Below are positions 55,502-64,000 of a stretch of 64,000 bases of DNA, one piece after another (position 1 is the stretch's first letter; every line of letters begins with the position of its first letter). Both the position numbers and the translations under genes were made by a program. The notes below the pieces were generated by a model that saw only the letters and a program-made list of their open reading frames with translations, ran no database searches and had not been told where the DNA came from. The DNA is from Paenibacillus sp. GTDB lineage: Bacteria > Bacillota > Bacilli > Paenibacillales > YIM-B00363. The stretch spans positions 62,001 to 126,000 of the forward strand of contig NZ_JAPSKE010000002.1 of NCBI RefSeq assembly GCF_031177825.1. Direction: 5' to 3'.

Positions 55502-56746
55502 ATGACCTCGTTTTGCACCGCGACGTATCGCGCGTTCGACGAGAAAGCGGATTTTCATAAGAAGGCGACCGGCATCGCCGTCGGCCTGACGGTCGGCAGC
55601 TGGACCGAGCTGCCCGAAGCGAAGAAGAAAGACATGGAGAAGCATCTCGGCCAGGTCGTCTCGGTCGACGTGCACGAGCCCGAAGCCGGCGCGGCTCCGG
55701 GCAGCCTCGCGGCGGAACGGTACGCGGACATCAAGATCGCGTACCCGGACGTCAACTTCAGCCGCGACATCCCGGCGCTGCTCGTTACCGCGTTCGGCAA
55801 GCTGTCGATGGACGGCCGCATCCGGCTGCTCGACCTCGACGTGTCGGACGGCTTCCGCAAGGCGTGCCCGGGCCCGAAGTTCGGCATTCGAGGCGTGCAG
55901 GAACTGCTCGGCGTTCACGACCGGCCGCTCCTGATGAGCATCTTCAAATCGGTCGTCGGCTACGAGCTGCCGGAGCTGAAGGAACAGTTCTACCAGCAAG
56001 CGCTCGGCGGAGTCGACCTGATCAAGGACGACGAGATCTTGTTCGAGAATCCGCTCACCCCCATCGAGAAGCGCGTCGAGGCGTGCATGGCGGCGGCGCG
56101 GGAGGCTTCGACGCAGACGGGTCAGAAGCTGTTGTACGCCGCGAACGTCACCGGCCGCACGTCGCAGCTCAGAGCGCAGGCGAAGAAGGCGATCGACGCC
56201 GGCGCGAACGCGCTCTTGTTCAACGTGCTCGCCTACGGCTTCGACGCGCTGCAGGAGCTCGCCGAGGACCCGGACATCAACGTCCCGATCGCGGCGCATC
56301 CTGCGTTCTCCGGCGCGATGTATCCGCCGCGGCATTACGGCGTCGCGCCGCAGCTGCTGCTCGGCAAGCTGATGCGGCTCGCTGGCGCGGATCTCGTCCT
56401 CTTCCCGTCGCCGTACGGCTCCGTCGTCATGCCGAAGGACGAGACGCTCGCGATCGCCGAGGCGTTGACGCAGCACGAAGGGGCGTTGAAGCCGAGCTTC
56501 CCGGTGCCGTCCGCAGGAATTCATCCGGGGCTGGTGCCGCTGCTGCTCGAAGACTTCGGCGTACGCTCGGTCGTGAATGCGGGCGGCGGTATCCACGGGC
56601 ATCCGATGGGCACGGCCGCGGGCGGACAAGCGTTCCGCCAGGCGATCGACGCGGCGCTGCAAGGCGTCGAGCTCGAAGCCTACGCCGCGGAGCCGGGCCG
56701 CGAACCGCTGAAAGCCGCTATCGAGCTATGGGGAGTGAAGAAATAA
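55502..56746 (+). CDS. mtnW: RuBisCO-like 2,3-diketo-5-methylthiopentyl-1-phosphate enolase
   Basis: A 414-residue form IV RuBisCO-like protein acting in methionine salvage: it converts the diketo phosphate into its enol form. The metal-binding segment GGVDLIKDDEIL near residue 175 keeps the carbamylatable Lys and the Asp/Glu ligands, and HPAFSGAMYPP and NAGGGIHGHPMG are present. GAAGGCGGTGG precedes ATG 55502. First gene of mtnWXB. Confidence 0.94.
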   Translation: MTSFCTATYRAFDEKADFHKKATGIAVGLTVGSWTELPEAKKKDMEKHLGQVVSVDVHEPEAGAAPGSLAAERYADIKIAYPDVNFSRDIPALLVTAFGKLSMDGRIRLLDLDVSDGFRKACPGPKFGIRGVQELLGVHDRPLLMSIFKSVVGYELPELKEQFYQQALGGVDLIKDDEILFENPLTPIEKRVEACMAAAREASTQTGQKLLYAANVTGRTSQLRAQAKKAIDAGANALLFNVLAYGFDALQELAEDPDINVPIAAHPAFSGAMYPPRHYGVAPQLLLGKLMRLAGADLVLFPSPYGSVVMPKDETLAIAEALTQHEGALKPSFPVPSAGIHPGLVPLLLEDFGVRSVVNAGGGIHGHPMGTAAGGQAFRQAIDAALQGVELEAYAAEPGREPLKAAIELWGVKK

Positions 56747-56747
56747 C

Positions 56748-57473
56748 TTGAACCGACCGACTACCGTGCCCCAAGGCAAACAGCCCATCGTCTTCTGCGA
56801 CTTCGACGGCACGATTACGCTCAGCGACAACATCGTCGCGATTATGAAGCATTACGATCCGCCCGGCTGCGAGCAGATCGTGAACGACATCGTCTCCGGG
56901 GCCAAGAGCATTCGCCAAGGCGTCGGCGAGATGTTCGCGCTGCTGCCGTCGTCCCTGAAGGAAGACATTACGCAGTACGTGTTGAACACCGCCGGCATTC
57001 GGCCCGGCTTCGCAGAGCTGCTGAAGCTTTGCCGGGAGAAGGAAATTCCGTTCTATGTCACGAGCGGCGGCATCGACTTCTTCCTTCGTCCGCTGCTCGC
57101 TCCGTTCGATATCGAGGAAGCGCATATTTTCTGCAATTCGGCGGACTTCGCCGGGGACCGGATCGAAATTTTGTGGCCGCATCCGTGCGACGAGCATTGT
57201 ACGAACGATTGCGGGATGTGCAAGACGCGGGTCATCCGCCGCTTTCCCGAAGACCGATACTTCCGCATGCTGATCGGCGACAGCATTACCGACTTCGAAG
57301 GCGCGAAGCTGGCCGACCTCGTGTTCGCGAGATCGCATCTGGCGACGCGATGCCGCGAGCTCGGTTTGCCGCATCACGAATACGACACGTTCTACGACGT
57401 TATCCGCGTCTTGGAGACGCTCGCGGACGCGGGCGCTCCCGAATCCGAAACTTCGCAAGGAGAGAATCTCTAA
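56748..57473 (+). CDS. mtnX: 2-hydroxy-3-keto-5-methylthiopentenyl-1-phosphate phosphatase
   Basis: A 241-residue HAD phosphatase that removes phosphate from the enol product of MtnW. Motif I is CDFDGTITLSD near residue 17, motif II YVTSGG, and motif IV LIGDSITDFEGA. A Cys-rich segment, CDEHCTNDCGMCK, is typical of MtnX. The start is TTG 56748, one base after the mtnW stop, with GGGAGTG inside the end of mtnW. Its stop shares one base with the mtnB start. Confidence 0.93.
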   Translation: MNRPTTVPQGKQPIVFCDFDGTITLSDNIVAIMKHYDPPGCEQIVNDIVSGAKSIRQGVGEMFALLPSSLKEDITQYVLNTAGIRPGFAELLKLCREKEIPFYVTSGGIDFFLRPLLAPFDIEEAHIFCNSADFAGDRIEILWPHPCDEHCTNDCGMCKTRVIRRFPEDRYFRMLIGDSITDFEGAKLADLVFARSHLATRCRELGLPHHEYDTFYDVIRVLETLADAGAPESETSQGENL

Positions 57474-58108
57474 TGAATTTGCCATTGGAACAACGAATGG
57501 CGGCGTTCGCCGAGCTGCGCGCCGTCAAGACCGACTTCGCCGCGCGCGGCTGGTTCCCCGGCACGAGCGGCAATCTGTCCGTCCGCGTCGGCGAGTACTC
57601 GCCCGAGCAGTTCGCTTTCGCCGTCACGGCGAGCGGCAAGGATAAGGCCGCGAATACGCCGGAAGACTTCCTGATCGTCGATCAGGACGGTTTGCCGACC
57701 GAGCCGACGAAGCTGAAGCCGTCGGCCGAGACGCTCATCCATTGCGAAATTTACAAGCATACGGGATGCGGCGCCATTTTCCACGTTCATACGATCTATA
57801 ACAACATCATCTCCGAGTACGACGCGTCGCTCGGGGCGGTCCCGATCGAAGGCGTCGAGCTCATCAAGGCGTTCAACATCTGGGAGGAGAACGCTTCGAT
57901 CGAAGTGCCGATTCTCCCCAATTACGCGAAAATTCCGCGAATCGCGGAACGGGTGGCCGGCGCCATCCGTCCCGGAATCCCCGGAATTTTGCTGCGAAAC
58001 CATGGCATCTACGCCTGGGGCGCCAATGCGTTCGAGGCGAAGCGCCATCTCGAGGCGTTCGAGTTCTTGTTCGAGCATCGGTACAAGTACCTGCTGCTCA
58101 CGAAATAA
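57473..58108 (+). CDS. mtnB: Methylthioribulose-1-phosphate dehydratase
   Basis: A 211-residue class II aldolase-family enzyme that dehydrates methylthioribulose-1-phosphate, the step before MtnW. Zinc ligands are visible in IFHVHTIYNN (two His) and LLRNHGIYAWG (His); GTSGNLSVR near residue 30 marks the phosphate site. AAGGAGAG precedes ATG 57473, which overlaps the mtnX stop (TAATG). No mtnD follows; the next gene is convergent. Confidence 0.95.
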   Translation: MNLPLEQRMAAFAELRAVKTDFAARGWFPGTSGNLSVRVGEYSPEQFAFAVTASGKDKAANTPEDFLIVDQDGLPTEPTKLKPSAETLIHCEIYKHTGCGAIFHVHTIYNNIISEYDASLGAVPIEGVELIKAFNIWEENASIEVPILPNYAKIPRIAERVAGAIRPGIPGILLRNHGIYAWGANAFEAKRHLEAFEFLFEHRYKYLLLTK

Positions 58109-58120
58109 CCTCGCGTCCTA

Positions 58121-58696
58121 CTACCCTTCGATGCGCTTCCTCACCCTGCCGGCGACGTACAGCGACGCCAGCAGGATGAGAGCGCCGAAGCCCCAGCTGA
58201 GCGCCACCCGCCACCAAATCAGCAACGCGTATCCTTCCACCCCATGGATCGAAAACAACGCCAGCTTGACGATCGCGATCGCGACGTACCGTAAGGCGAA
58301 CAGAAACGTAAGGCCTTGAAAATACGGCATGAGCTCCTCGTCGCGAAGTCGGTCGCGGCCTCTGACATGTTCCGGCAGCCAGCCGAGCACCCGAGCCGTA
58401 TCCGCGAAGAAGTACAACGCCATCGGTCGCTTCGCCAGCATCGTCGCGAGGAAGAACACGCCGAAGACGAGCAGCGTACGAATATTATTGAGGATCATCG
58501 TCTCCGCGTCGCCCGATAACAGGTCGACGGTCGTGCCGATGAGCAGCGCGGCGATGAGGAAGATGCCGGTAACGTTCCAGCTCCGTTCTTTGGCGAACCG
58601 GCCGATCGTATAGACGAAGCCGGGGACGGTGGACAGCAGGAGCGCGTGGTAATCCGAGAGCGAGTGCCGCGTGATCATCCAGATCGCATAAGGCAT
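58121..58696 (-). CDS. VC0807-like integral membrane protein, start codon uncertain
   Basis: A membrane protein with about five hydrophobic segments that resembles the VC0807 family (LLSTVPGFVYTIGRF, DLLSGDAETM, KRPMALYFFADTARVLG). The first in-frame ATG, at 58696, gives 191 residues but has no ribosome site and would cut off the conserved LVVFDLAFYAVMP start. The family alignment and a good AAGGGG site point to codon 58750, which is CTT. No ATG, GTG or TTG lies in frame between the two. Function of the family is unknown. Converges on mtnB. Confidence 0.7.
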   Translation of the reverse strand: MPYAIWMITRHSLSDYHALLLSTVPGFVYTIGRFAKERSWNVTGIFLIAALLIGTTVDLLSGDAETMILNNIRTLLVFGVFFLATMLAKRPMALYFFADTARVLGWLPEHVRGRDRLRDEELMPYFQGLTFLFALRYVAIAIVKLALFSIHGVEGYALLIWWRVALSWGFGALILLASLYVAGRVRKRIEG

Positions 58697-58812
58697 GACG
58701 GCATAAAACGCTAGATCGAAAACGACGAGCTTTCCGGATCCCTTCGTAAGGCAAGTCCCCTTTCTCTCGTTGTTCGTATACAGTGTATGTATGGACCGGC
58801 CCGCGTAACACC

Positions 58813-59538
58813 CTAACGATCGCCTTCCTGCAGATGGTACAAGAACAAATACGTGACCGCCATAAATACGCCGAAGAGAAGGCTGAACGAAGCCCCCCGC
58901 CAATGTAGATTTCCCAAAACTTCGCCGATCAACTCCATCGGACGTACCCATGCGTCCCAACTGTTCAGCCGAACGATTCTGCCGAGAAATACGCCGTAGC
59001 CGGTCAACAGCGACACGGCCCCGACGAACGTCCATCCGGCCGCCCCCCCGAAGCGGATCGCGACGAGCCGCTGAAATTGATACGTCGACAAATACGCCAG
59101 AAAAACGCCGCACCACGCGAAGAGGAAAAAGAGGACGATATCGAACCAGACGAGGTATCCGAAGGCGCCTTGATCGATGTACCGGTGACGCCCCGCGATG
59201 AGATGAATGAAGTCCGTCGTCAAATACGTACTGTTAGGCAGGAAGAGCAGCCAGAGCGCGCCCAGGACGAGCACGAGCCCGGTCCCGGCGACGCCCGGCG
59301 CGGGTCGGCCGCGTCCGCCGCCGCTGCGGTTGCCGCCGCCTGCGATCAGAGTCGCCGCGACGGACGCCGCATACGGCAGCCACGCGAGAAACAAATTCCA
59401 TAGCATAAAAAGGAACAGCCGATCGCCCGAGACGAACGGCCGGAACCATACCATCGCGAAGCAGCCCAGCGACAATAAAATCAGCAGCCCGGCGACCTTG
59501 GCGTTGCCGAGCGGGTTCCTTGCGGAAGTCGTGCGCAT
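58813..59538 (-). CDS. DUF1361 membrane protein
   Basis: A 241-residue protein with about seven hydrophobic segments and the DUF1361 pattern LLFLPNSTYLTTDFIHLI near residue 98. It starts at ATG 59538 after GGAGGACC, sharing one base with the stop of the hydrolase gene upstream. A short Gly/Arg-rich loop lies at residues 68-82. Function unknown; often found in Bacilli and cyanobacteria. Confidence 0.85.
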   Translation of the reverse strand: MRTTSARNPLGNAKVAGLLILLSLGCFAMVWFRPFVSGDRLFLFMLWNLFLAWLPYAASVAATLIAGGGNRSGGGRGRPAPGVAGTGLVLVLGALWLLFLPNSTYLTTDFIHLIAGRHRYIDQGAFGYLVWFDIVLFFLFAWCGVFLAYLSTYQFQRLVAIRFGGAAGWTFVGAVSLLTGYGVFLGRIVRLNSWDAWVRPMELIGEVLGNLHWRGASFSLLFGVFMAVTYLFLYHLQEGDR

Positions 59539-60209
59539 TACCGGTCCTCCTCCGAGAAAAATCGTTCCACGTGACGGAACACGTAAGAAGCGTCCGGCTC
59601 GAAGCAAAGCATGTGCCGCGAGTGCGGGTACACCGTCATCGTCTTCTCGCCTTTCACGCGGGAAGCGATATAGAAGGCGCTCCGCGGGTGGACGACTTCG
59701 TCCAGCTCGCCCTGCGCGATGAAGGTCGGCGTCCGGATCTTCGCGATCTCGGGCTTCAGCCTACGGACCAGCTTCGCGAATTCGATGACCGCACCGACCG
59801 GCGTTTCCCGTTTCGAGCGGAGCACCCGGATTTCGCCGGAGCGCAGCACCCTGACCGCATTGCGAACGAATCTGCCGGGGCTTACGTAATGGACGGCCGC
59901 GTTCAGCAGCGCCATGCGCCGCACTGGGAACCGATTCGCAAGGTACGCTGCGATCAAGCCGCCCATGCTGAAGCCGACGAGATCGAAGCTCCCGTGCCGT
60001 TCCGTCAGCTCCCCGGCGATCGCCGCGGCGGCCAACACCCACTCCTCGTACCGGGTGCGGTACAAGTCGCGCAGCGGGCCGTCGTGCCCGGGCAGCGTCG
60101 GCACCTCGCACATCCACCCCCGCGATTCCAAGTGTTCGGCGAGCGGGCGTACCTCGTACGGCCCCCCCGTGAAACCGTGCAGCAGCAAGCAGACGCGTTC
60201 CTTCATCAT
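59538..60209 (-). CDS. Alpha/beta hydrolase (carboxylesterase-like)
   Basis: A 223-residue esterase of the Est30 type. The oxyanion region is LLHGFTGGPYE, the nucleophile elbow GFSMGG (Ser near residue 81), the acid QGELDEVVHP (Asp) and the base SRHMLCFE (His). It likely cuts short-chain esters. It overlaps the DUF2164 gene upstream by four bases and the DUF1361 gene downstream by one base, so three genes form an operon. Confidence 0.9.
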   Translation of the reverse strand: MMKERVCLLLHGFTGGPYEVRPLAEHLESRGWMCEVPTLPGHDGPLRDLYRTRYEEWVLAAAAIAGELTERHGSFDLVGFSMGGLIAAYLANRFPVRRMALLNAAVHYVSPGRFVRNAVRVLRSGEIRVLRSKRETPVGAVIEFAKLVRRLKPEIAKIRTPTFIAQGELDEVVHPRSAFYIASRVKGEKTMTVYPHSRHMLCFEPDASYVFRHVERFFSEEDR

Positions 60210-60463
60210 CGACCGAGCCGAGGGAGCGGCTTCTCGAGGGCATACAAGTCGTCCTCGACCGACGCGAGCCGTTCGTTGACGGTCCGACGCGCGTCCTGAA
60301 CCGCTTGATTATAGATATGCGGTCCTACGGCGCCGATCATGAAGTCGACGAATCCTTCCGCCGCGATCGAGCCGATCGACTCGCCCCGCTCCGTCTCGAA
60401 ATACGCCTGCACCGCCGCGATCATCGTTTCTTTTTGTTCTCTAGGCAGCTTTAGAGTCATCAT
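60206..60463 (-). CDS. DUF2164 family protein
   Basis: An 85-residue small soluble protein with the DUF2164 pattern LKLPREQKETMIAAVQAYF and GFVDFMIGAVGPHIYNQAVQDA. Start ATG 60463 is preceded by AGGAGTGG; the frame reaches 60481 without a better site. First gene of the operon with the hydrolase and DUF1361 genes. Function unknown. Confidence 0.85.
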   Translation of the reverse strand: MMTLKLPREQKETMIAAVQAYFETERGESIGSIAAEGFVDFMIGAVGPHIYNQAVQDARRTVNERLASVEDDLYALEKPLPRLGR

Positions 60464-60524
60464 CCGGGATCCACTCCTCAATCTAGGTAAGCTTCCCTCA
60501 TTTTACCACACCCGACCGGGCGCG

Positions 60525-60578
60525 AAAAAACCGTCCGCGGACCGGCGACGTCAAGGCGACGCGCCGACCCGCGGACGG
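60525..60578 (-). terminator. Terminator of the asnS-dnaD operon
   Basis: A 10-bp stem CCGTCCGCGG/CCGCGGACGG plus an inner GC hairpin, followed on the minus strand by TTTTTT, 38 bases past the dnaD stop. Confidence 0.85.
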
Positions 60579-60615
60579 TTCGGTCTTCCAAGCCGGTCGG
60601 ACCGGAGCGCCGACG

Positions 60616-61356
60616 TTATCGTCCGCCCCGGAACCGTTCGGTATACGCCTTCGCTTCCTCCGGCGTCGTAATGCGATTGCGCTGCCATTCCATTAAGATT
60701 CTGTCGATATACCGGAAGTGCACCTTCCCCGCGAATACCGCTTCCTTCAGCGCCGTCATGATGAGCGAGTCGGAATATCGGTCTTGGTCGAGCCAGCCGA
60801 CGATCGTCTCGTATTCCATCGGCGACAGCGGACGGGCGAATTCGCTCTCGAAGACGGTGAACAAGTCTTTCCGCCGGGTCGCCGCCGTTTCGCGTCCCCG
60901 CGGGGCCGCGGCGGCGGCGGTTTCCCTTCTGGACTTCGCCGCCGTCCCGTAAGCGTCGTCCGTCGCCGCCGAATCGGCGTACGCGTCCGGTTCCGGATCC
61001 TCCATCCAAGCGGCCGCCAGCTTATCGTAGAGCGGCGATAGGTCGTATCGTTCGCTCCGAACGCCGGTCGCTTCGTCCACGTCGTCCTCGATCGTGACGA
61101 ACCCTTCGCGCACGAAGCGCTCGATCGCCGCGAGCACCCGGTCCGGCGTCGTGGACATCCGGGACGACAGCTGGTCCGGCGTCGGGAAGAGCGTCTGTTC
61201 CCGCTCCGCGTAATACAACAGGTGAACGAGCAGCATCGCTTCGATCTCCGACAGTCCGAGCCTCGCGTAACCGCGCAGCAGCATGCCGGGCACGGAAACC
61301 GTGCCCAGCCGCAATCCGGCTCGAAGCCCCGCGCGGTACGATTCCGTATCCGTCAC
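60616..61356 (-). CDS. dnaD: DnaD family replication initiation protein
   Basis: A 246-residue protein of primosome assembly. The N-terminal winged-helix domain (residues 20-110, LGLSEIEAMLLVHLLYYAE) and the C-terminal DnaD domain (residues 165-235, FESEFARPLSPMEYETIVGWLD and FRYIDRILMEWQRNRI) are joined by an Ala/Thr-rich linker. DnaD helps load the replicative helicase with DnaB and DnaI at oriC and restart sites. It follows asnS by 21 bases, as in Bacillus. Confidence 0.93.
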   Translation of the reverse strand: MTDTESYRAGLRAGLRLGTVSVPGMLLRGYARLGLSEIEAMLLVHLLYYAEREQTLFPTPDQLSSRMSTTPDRVLAAIERFVREGFVTIEDDVDEATGVRSERYDLSPLYDKLAAAWMEDPEPDAYADSAATDDAYGTAAKSRRETAAAAAPRGRETAATRRKDLFTVFESEFARPLSPMEYETIVGWLDQDRYSDSLIMTALKEAVFAGKVHFRYIDRILMEWQRNRITTPEEAKAYTERFRGGR

Positions 61357-61377
61357 AACGTTTCCCCTCCGTTCCTC

Positions 61378-62688
61378 TTACGGGTACAAGCGGTATAAGA
61401 GGCGCGGGAACGGAATCGTCTCGCGCACGTGGTCCAGACCGCAAATCCAAGCGACCGTGCGCTCGAGACCGAGTCCGAAGCCCGAATGCGGCACGGAGCC
61501 GTACTTCCGCAAATCCAAATACCAAGAATACGTCTCTTTCGAAAGATGATGCTCGTCGAAGCGCTGCTCCATGAGCGACGGATCGTCGATCCGCTGCGAG
61601 CCGCCGATAATTTCGCCGTAGCCTTCCGGCGCGATCAGATCGGCGCACAAGACGACGTCCGGGCGGTTCGGGTCCGGCTTCATGTAGAACGCCTTCAGCG
61701 ACGTCGGATAATGCGTGATGAACACCGGCTTCTCGTAGCTTTCGGCGATCGCCGTCTCGTGCGGAGCGCCGAAATCTTCGCCCCAGACGAATTCGGGGAA
61801 GCCGTTCGCGTTCAAAAATTTCACCGCGTCGTCGTACGTAATGCGCGGGAACGGCGCGAGCGCCTTCTCGAGCTTCGACGTATCCCGCTCGAGCGTCGCC
61901 AATTCCTTGGCGTTCTTGGCGAGAACCGTCTGTACGACGTGGGAGACGAATTGCTCCTGCACGCGAAGATTTTCTTCATGGTCGACGAACGCCATCTCCG
62001 GCTCGATCATCCAAAATTCGATCAAGTGTCTGCGCGTCTTCGACTTCTCCGCCCGGAACGTCGGCCCGAACGAATACACCTTGCCTAGCGCCATCGCGGC
62101 CGCTTCCATGTAGAGCTGCCCGCTCTGCGTCAGGAACGCGTCCTCGTCGAAATATTTCGTATGGAACAAATTCGTCGTGCCTTCCGCGGACGTCGGCGTC
62201 AGAATCGGCGCATCGACCTGCGTAAATCCGCGCGTGTCGAAGAACTCCTGGATCGCCCGCACGATCGTCGCGCGAATCGTCATGACCGCGTGCTGCTTCG
62301 GCGACCGAAGCCACAGATGGCGATGGTCCATCAAGAAGTCGATGCCGTGCTCCTTCGGAGTGATCGGGTAATCGGAACTCAAATGAATGATCTCGACCCC
62401 CGTTACGGACAGCTCGTAGCCGCTCGGGCTGCGAGGCTCTTCTCGGACGACGCCCGTCACCCACAGCGACGACTCCTGCGTCAGCCGATCCGCCGCCGCC
62501 CATGTCGCTTCGTCGACTTCGTTCTTCGCCGCTACGCCTTGAATGAATCCCGTGCCGTCGCGCAGCTGCAGGAATTGAATTTTTCCGCTGGACCGCTTGC
62601 GCGTCAGCCAGCATCCGATGCGGACGGTTTGGCCGACATGCGCCGCCACGTCCCGAATCGTCGTTTGGTTCGCCTCTGCTTGATTCAT
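61378..62688 (-). CDS. asnS: Asparaginyl-tRNA synthetase
   Basis: A 436-residue class II synthetase. An N-terminal OB fold (residues 15-110) binds the anticodon; motif 2 is [19 protein letters not shown] near residue 215 and motif 3 [16 protein letters not shown] near residue 410. The family split from AspRS is supported by the length and by the HPFPRL-like ending [12 protein letters not shown]. No T-box fits in the 58-base gap to ackA, so it may be read from the ackA transcript. Confidence 0.95.
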   Translation of the reverse strand: MNQAEANQTTIRDVAAHVGQTVRIGCWLTRKRSSGKIQFLQLRDGTGFIQGVAAKNEVDEATWAAADRLTQESSLWVTGVVREEPRSPSGYELSVTGVEIIHLSSDYPITPKEHGIDFLMDHRHLWLRSPKQHAVMTIRATIVRAIQEFFDTRGFTQVDAPILTPTSAEGTTNLFHTKYFDEDAFLTQSGQLYMEAAAMALGKVYSFGPTFRAEKSKTRRHLIEFWMIEPEMAFVDHEENLRVQEQFVSHVVQTVLAKNAKELATLERDTSKLEKALAPFPRITYDDAVKFLNANGFPEFVWGEDFGAPHETAIAESYEKPVFITHYPTSLKAFYMKPDPNRPDVVLCADLIAPEGYGEIIGGSQRIDDPSLMEQRFDEHHLSKETYSWYLDLRKYGSVPHSGFGLGLERTVAWICGLDHVRETIPFPRLLYRLYP

Positions 62689-62746
62689 GCCATCGATCCC
62701 TACTTTACCTATGAAAATGATATGTCCCGCGCCCGCGCGCTCGGCG

Positions 62747-63943
62747 CTACTTCTTGATCAGCTCGTACGTGTCCCGCGCGATGACGAGCTCTTCGTTCGT
62801 CGGCACGACGAGTACGTCGATCTTGGATTTCGTCGTCGAGATGCGACGCGCCTCCTTGGACCGAACCAGGTTCGCCTCGGGATCGATCTCGACGCCGAGG
62901 TACGACAGGTTCAGGCACGTTCGCGCCCGAAGCAGCCATGAATTTTCCCCGACGCCCGCCGTGAAGACGATCGCGTCGAGACCGTTCATCGCCGCCGCAT
63001 AAGCGCCGATATACTTGCGCAGCCGATATTCGTACATTTCGAACGCGAGCTTCGCGTTCGCGTCGCCGTTCTCCATCGCGTCCTGTACCTCTCGCATGTC
63101 CCCCATGCCGCATATGGCAAGCAAGCCGCTGTGCTTGTTCAGCATCGAGCTCACTTCGCCGATCGTGAGATCCTCCTTGCCCATGGCGAACGGGACGATC
63201 GCCGGATCGAGATCCCCGCTCCGCGTCCCCATCATCAAGCCTTCGAGCGGCGTCATGCCCATCGACGTGTCGACGGATCGGCCGCCCTTCACCGCGGTGA
63301 CGCTCGCCCCGTTGCCGATATGGCAAGTCACGATCTTCATCTCTTCGATCGGTCGACCGAGGAACGCCGCCGCTTGTCGGCTGACGTACATATGCGACGT
63401 GCCGTGGAAGCCGTACTTCCGGATTTTGTGTCTGCGGTAGAGGGCAAGCGGAATCGGATACAAGTACACGTTCCGGTCCATCGTCTGGTGGAACGCCGTA
63501 TCGAAGACGACCGCTTGCGGCACGCCGGGCAGATTCGATTCCACCGCTTGAATGCCCATCATATGAGCGGGGTTGTGCAGCGGCGCCAAGTCGAACAGCC
63601 GCTTGATCTCCTGCTTCACCTCGGGCGTCACGATCGCGGATTCGCGGAACGATTCCCCGCCGTGCACGACGCGATGGCCGACGGCCTGAATGTCGGCGAT
63701 GGACTCGAGTACGCCGTGTTCCTTATGTACGAGCAAGGCGAGCACCTTGCGGATGGCGGTCGTGTGGTCCAATATTTCGCTGACCTCGCGCACCTCGGCT
63801 TTCCCCGCCGGTTCGTGCGTGAGAATGGCCGTGTCCATGCCGATCCGCTCGACGCGGCCGGCGGCGAGCACCGATTCGTCCGTCATATCGTACAGCTGAT
63901 ATTTGAGCGACGAGCTGCCGGCGTTAATGACGAGCACCTTCAT
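62747..63943 (-). CDS. ackA: Acetate kinase
   Basis: A 398-residue enzyme that makes ATP and acetate from acetyl phosphate. It starts [17 protein letters not shown] and shows [53 protein letters not shown] phosphate loops and [21 protein letters not shown] precedes ATG 63943, which overlaps the stop of the upstream gene by three bases. Confidence 0.96.
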   Translation of the reverse strand: MKVLVINAGSSSLKYQLYDMTDESVLAAGRVERIGMDTAILTHEPAGKAEVREVSEILDHTTAIRKVLALLVHKEHGVLESIADIQAVGHRVVHGGESFRESAIVTPEVKQEIKRLFDLAPLHNPAHMMGIQAVESNLPGVPQAVVFDTAFHQTMDRNVYLYPIPLALYRRHKIRKYGFHGTSHMYVSRQAAAFLGRPIEEMKIVTCHIGNGASVTAVKGGRSVDTSMGMTPLEGLMMGTRSGDLDPAIVPFAMGKEDLTIGEVSSMLNKHSGLLAICGMGDMREVQDAMENGDANAKLAFEMYEYRLRKYIGAYAAAMNGLDAIVFTAGVGENSWLLRARTCLNLSYLGVEIDPEANLVRSKEARRISTTKSKIDVLVVPTNEELVIARDTYELIKK

Positions 63944-64000
63944 ATTTTATCACCATCCTCGTCGTAACGAAAGAAACCCGAACCGGTCTTCGCCCCGAGC
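63940..64000 (-). CDS. 3-hydroxyacyl-CoA dehydrogenase, C-terminal end (cut by window edge)
   Basis: Only the last 19 codons are inside the window. They read [19 protein letters not shown], the typical C-terminus of 3-hydroxybutyryl-CoA dehydrogenases (pattern GxKTGxGFYxY). The TGA stop overlaps the ackA start (ATGA), which supports a translated frame and coupled expression. The rest of the gene lies beyond 64000. Confidence 0.65.
   Translation of the reverse strand, partial: LGAKTGSGFFRYDEDGDKI

Noticed and set aside
55436..56662. 408-codon minus-strand frame over mtnW
   Set aside because: Shadow of mtnW, which has a promoter, a ribosome site and the full RuBisCO-like signature.
57029..57472. 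N-terminal extension of mtnB
   Set aside because: The open frame upstream overlaps mtnX; AAGGAGAG and the family alignment fix the start at 57473.
62689..62746. T-box leader for asnS
   Set aside because: The gap to ackA is only 58 bases, with no TGGNACCGCG sequence and no room for Stem I.

Overview
The window comes from the chromosome of a GC-rich Bacillota, most likely a member of the Paenibacillaceae (Paenibacillus/Cohnella-like). Evidence: a glgBCDA cluster that includes glgD, parE-parC, a DynA-type double dynamin, asnS-dnaD, two T-box leaders, an SLH-domain envelope protein, strong AGGAGG ribosome binding sites, short ATGA overlaps inside operons, and high GC with GC-rich third codon positions. 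No rRNA, tRNA, CRISPR array, insertion sequence or prophage was recognised. The content is mostly ordinary chromosomal housekeeping.

Layout. 0.1-8.5 kb (minus strand): a SufR-like regulator, then PAP2 phosphatase-glgB-glgC-glgD-glgA-Eis-like acetyltransferase, which looks like one glycogen operon. 8.6-11.2 kb: an RlmI-like methyltransferase, a CapA-like lipoprotein and a convergent MarR regulator, followed by a ~500-base gene-free stretch. 11.7-16.2 kb: parC and parE. 16.2-19.6 kb: a GDSL hydrolase with a two-gene ABC transporter, and a DUF421 protein. 19.7-25.2 kb: ferritin, then a TAXI-type TRAP transporter (binding protein, DUF1850, fused permease) and an M24 peptidase. 25.3-29.0 kb: a heterodimeric ABC exporter with one degenerate ATP site. 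29.2-34.1 kb: the double dynamin, a small conserved protein and nth. 34.3-38.4 kb: an SLH protein and a cell-wall amidase. 38.6-41.2 kb: an ABC-2 exporter with its TetR regulator and two matching operators flanking the promoter. 41.2-42.2 kb: a 51-bp minisatellite and a DUF559-like nuclease-fold gene. 42.3-45.4 kb: leuCD and a divergent LysR gene.

45.4-58.1 kb combines methionine salvage with arginine and proline metabolism. A divergent mtnU/mtnE pair and a later mtnW-mtnX-mtnB operon cover several salvage steps. Between them lie a HAD hydrolase, argS behind an arginine-type T-box, and proB-proA-proC behind a proline-type T-box. 58.1-60.5 kb holds a VC0807-like membrane protein with no normal start codon at the expected place, a DUF1361 protein, an alpha/beta hydrolase and a DUF2164 protein. 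60.6-64.0 kb holds dnaD, asnS, ackA and the last codons of a probable 3-hydroxyacyl-CoA dehydrogenase cut by the window end.

No clearly new multi-gene system was found. The observations most worth following are the 51-bp repeat array with possible degenerate relatives 30 kb away, the nuclease-fold gene beside it, the paired operators around the ABC/TetR promoter, an 11-bp direct repeat 22 bp apart between leuC and its LysR neighbour, and the missing start codon of the VC0807-like gene.
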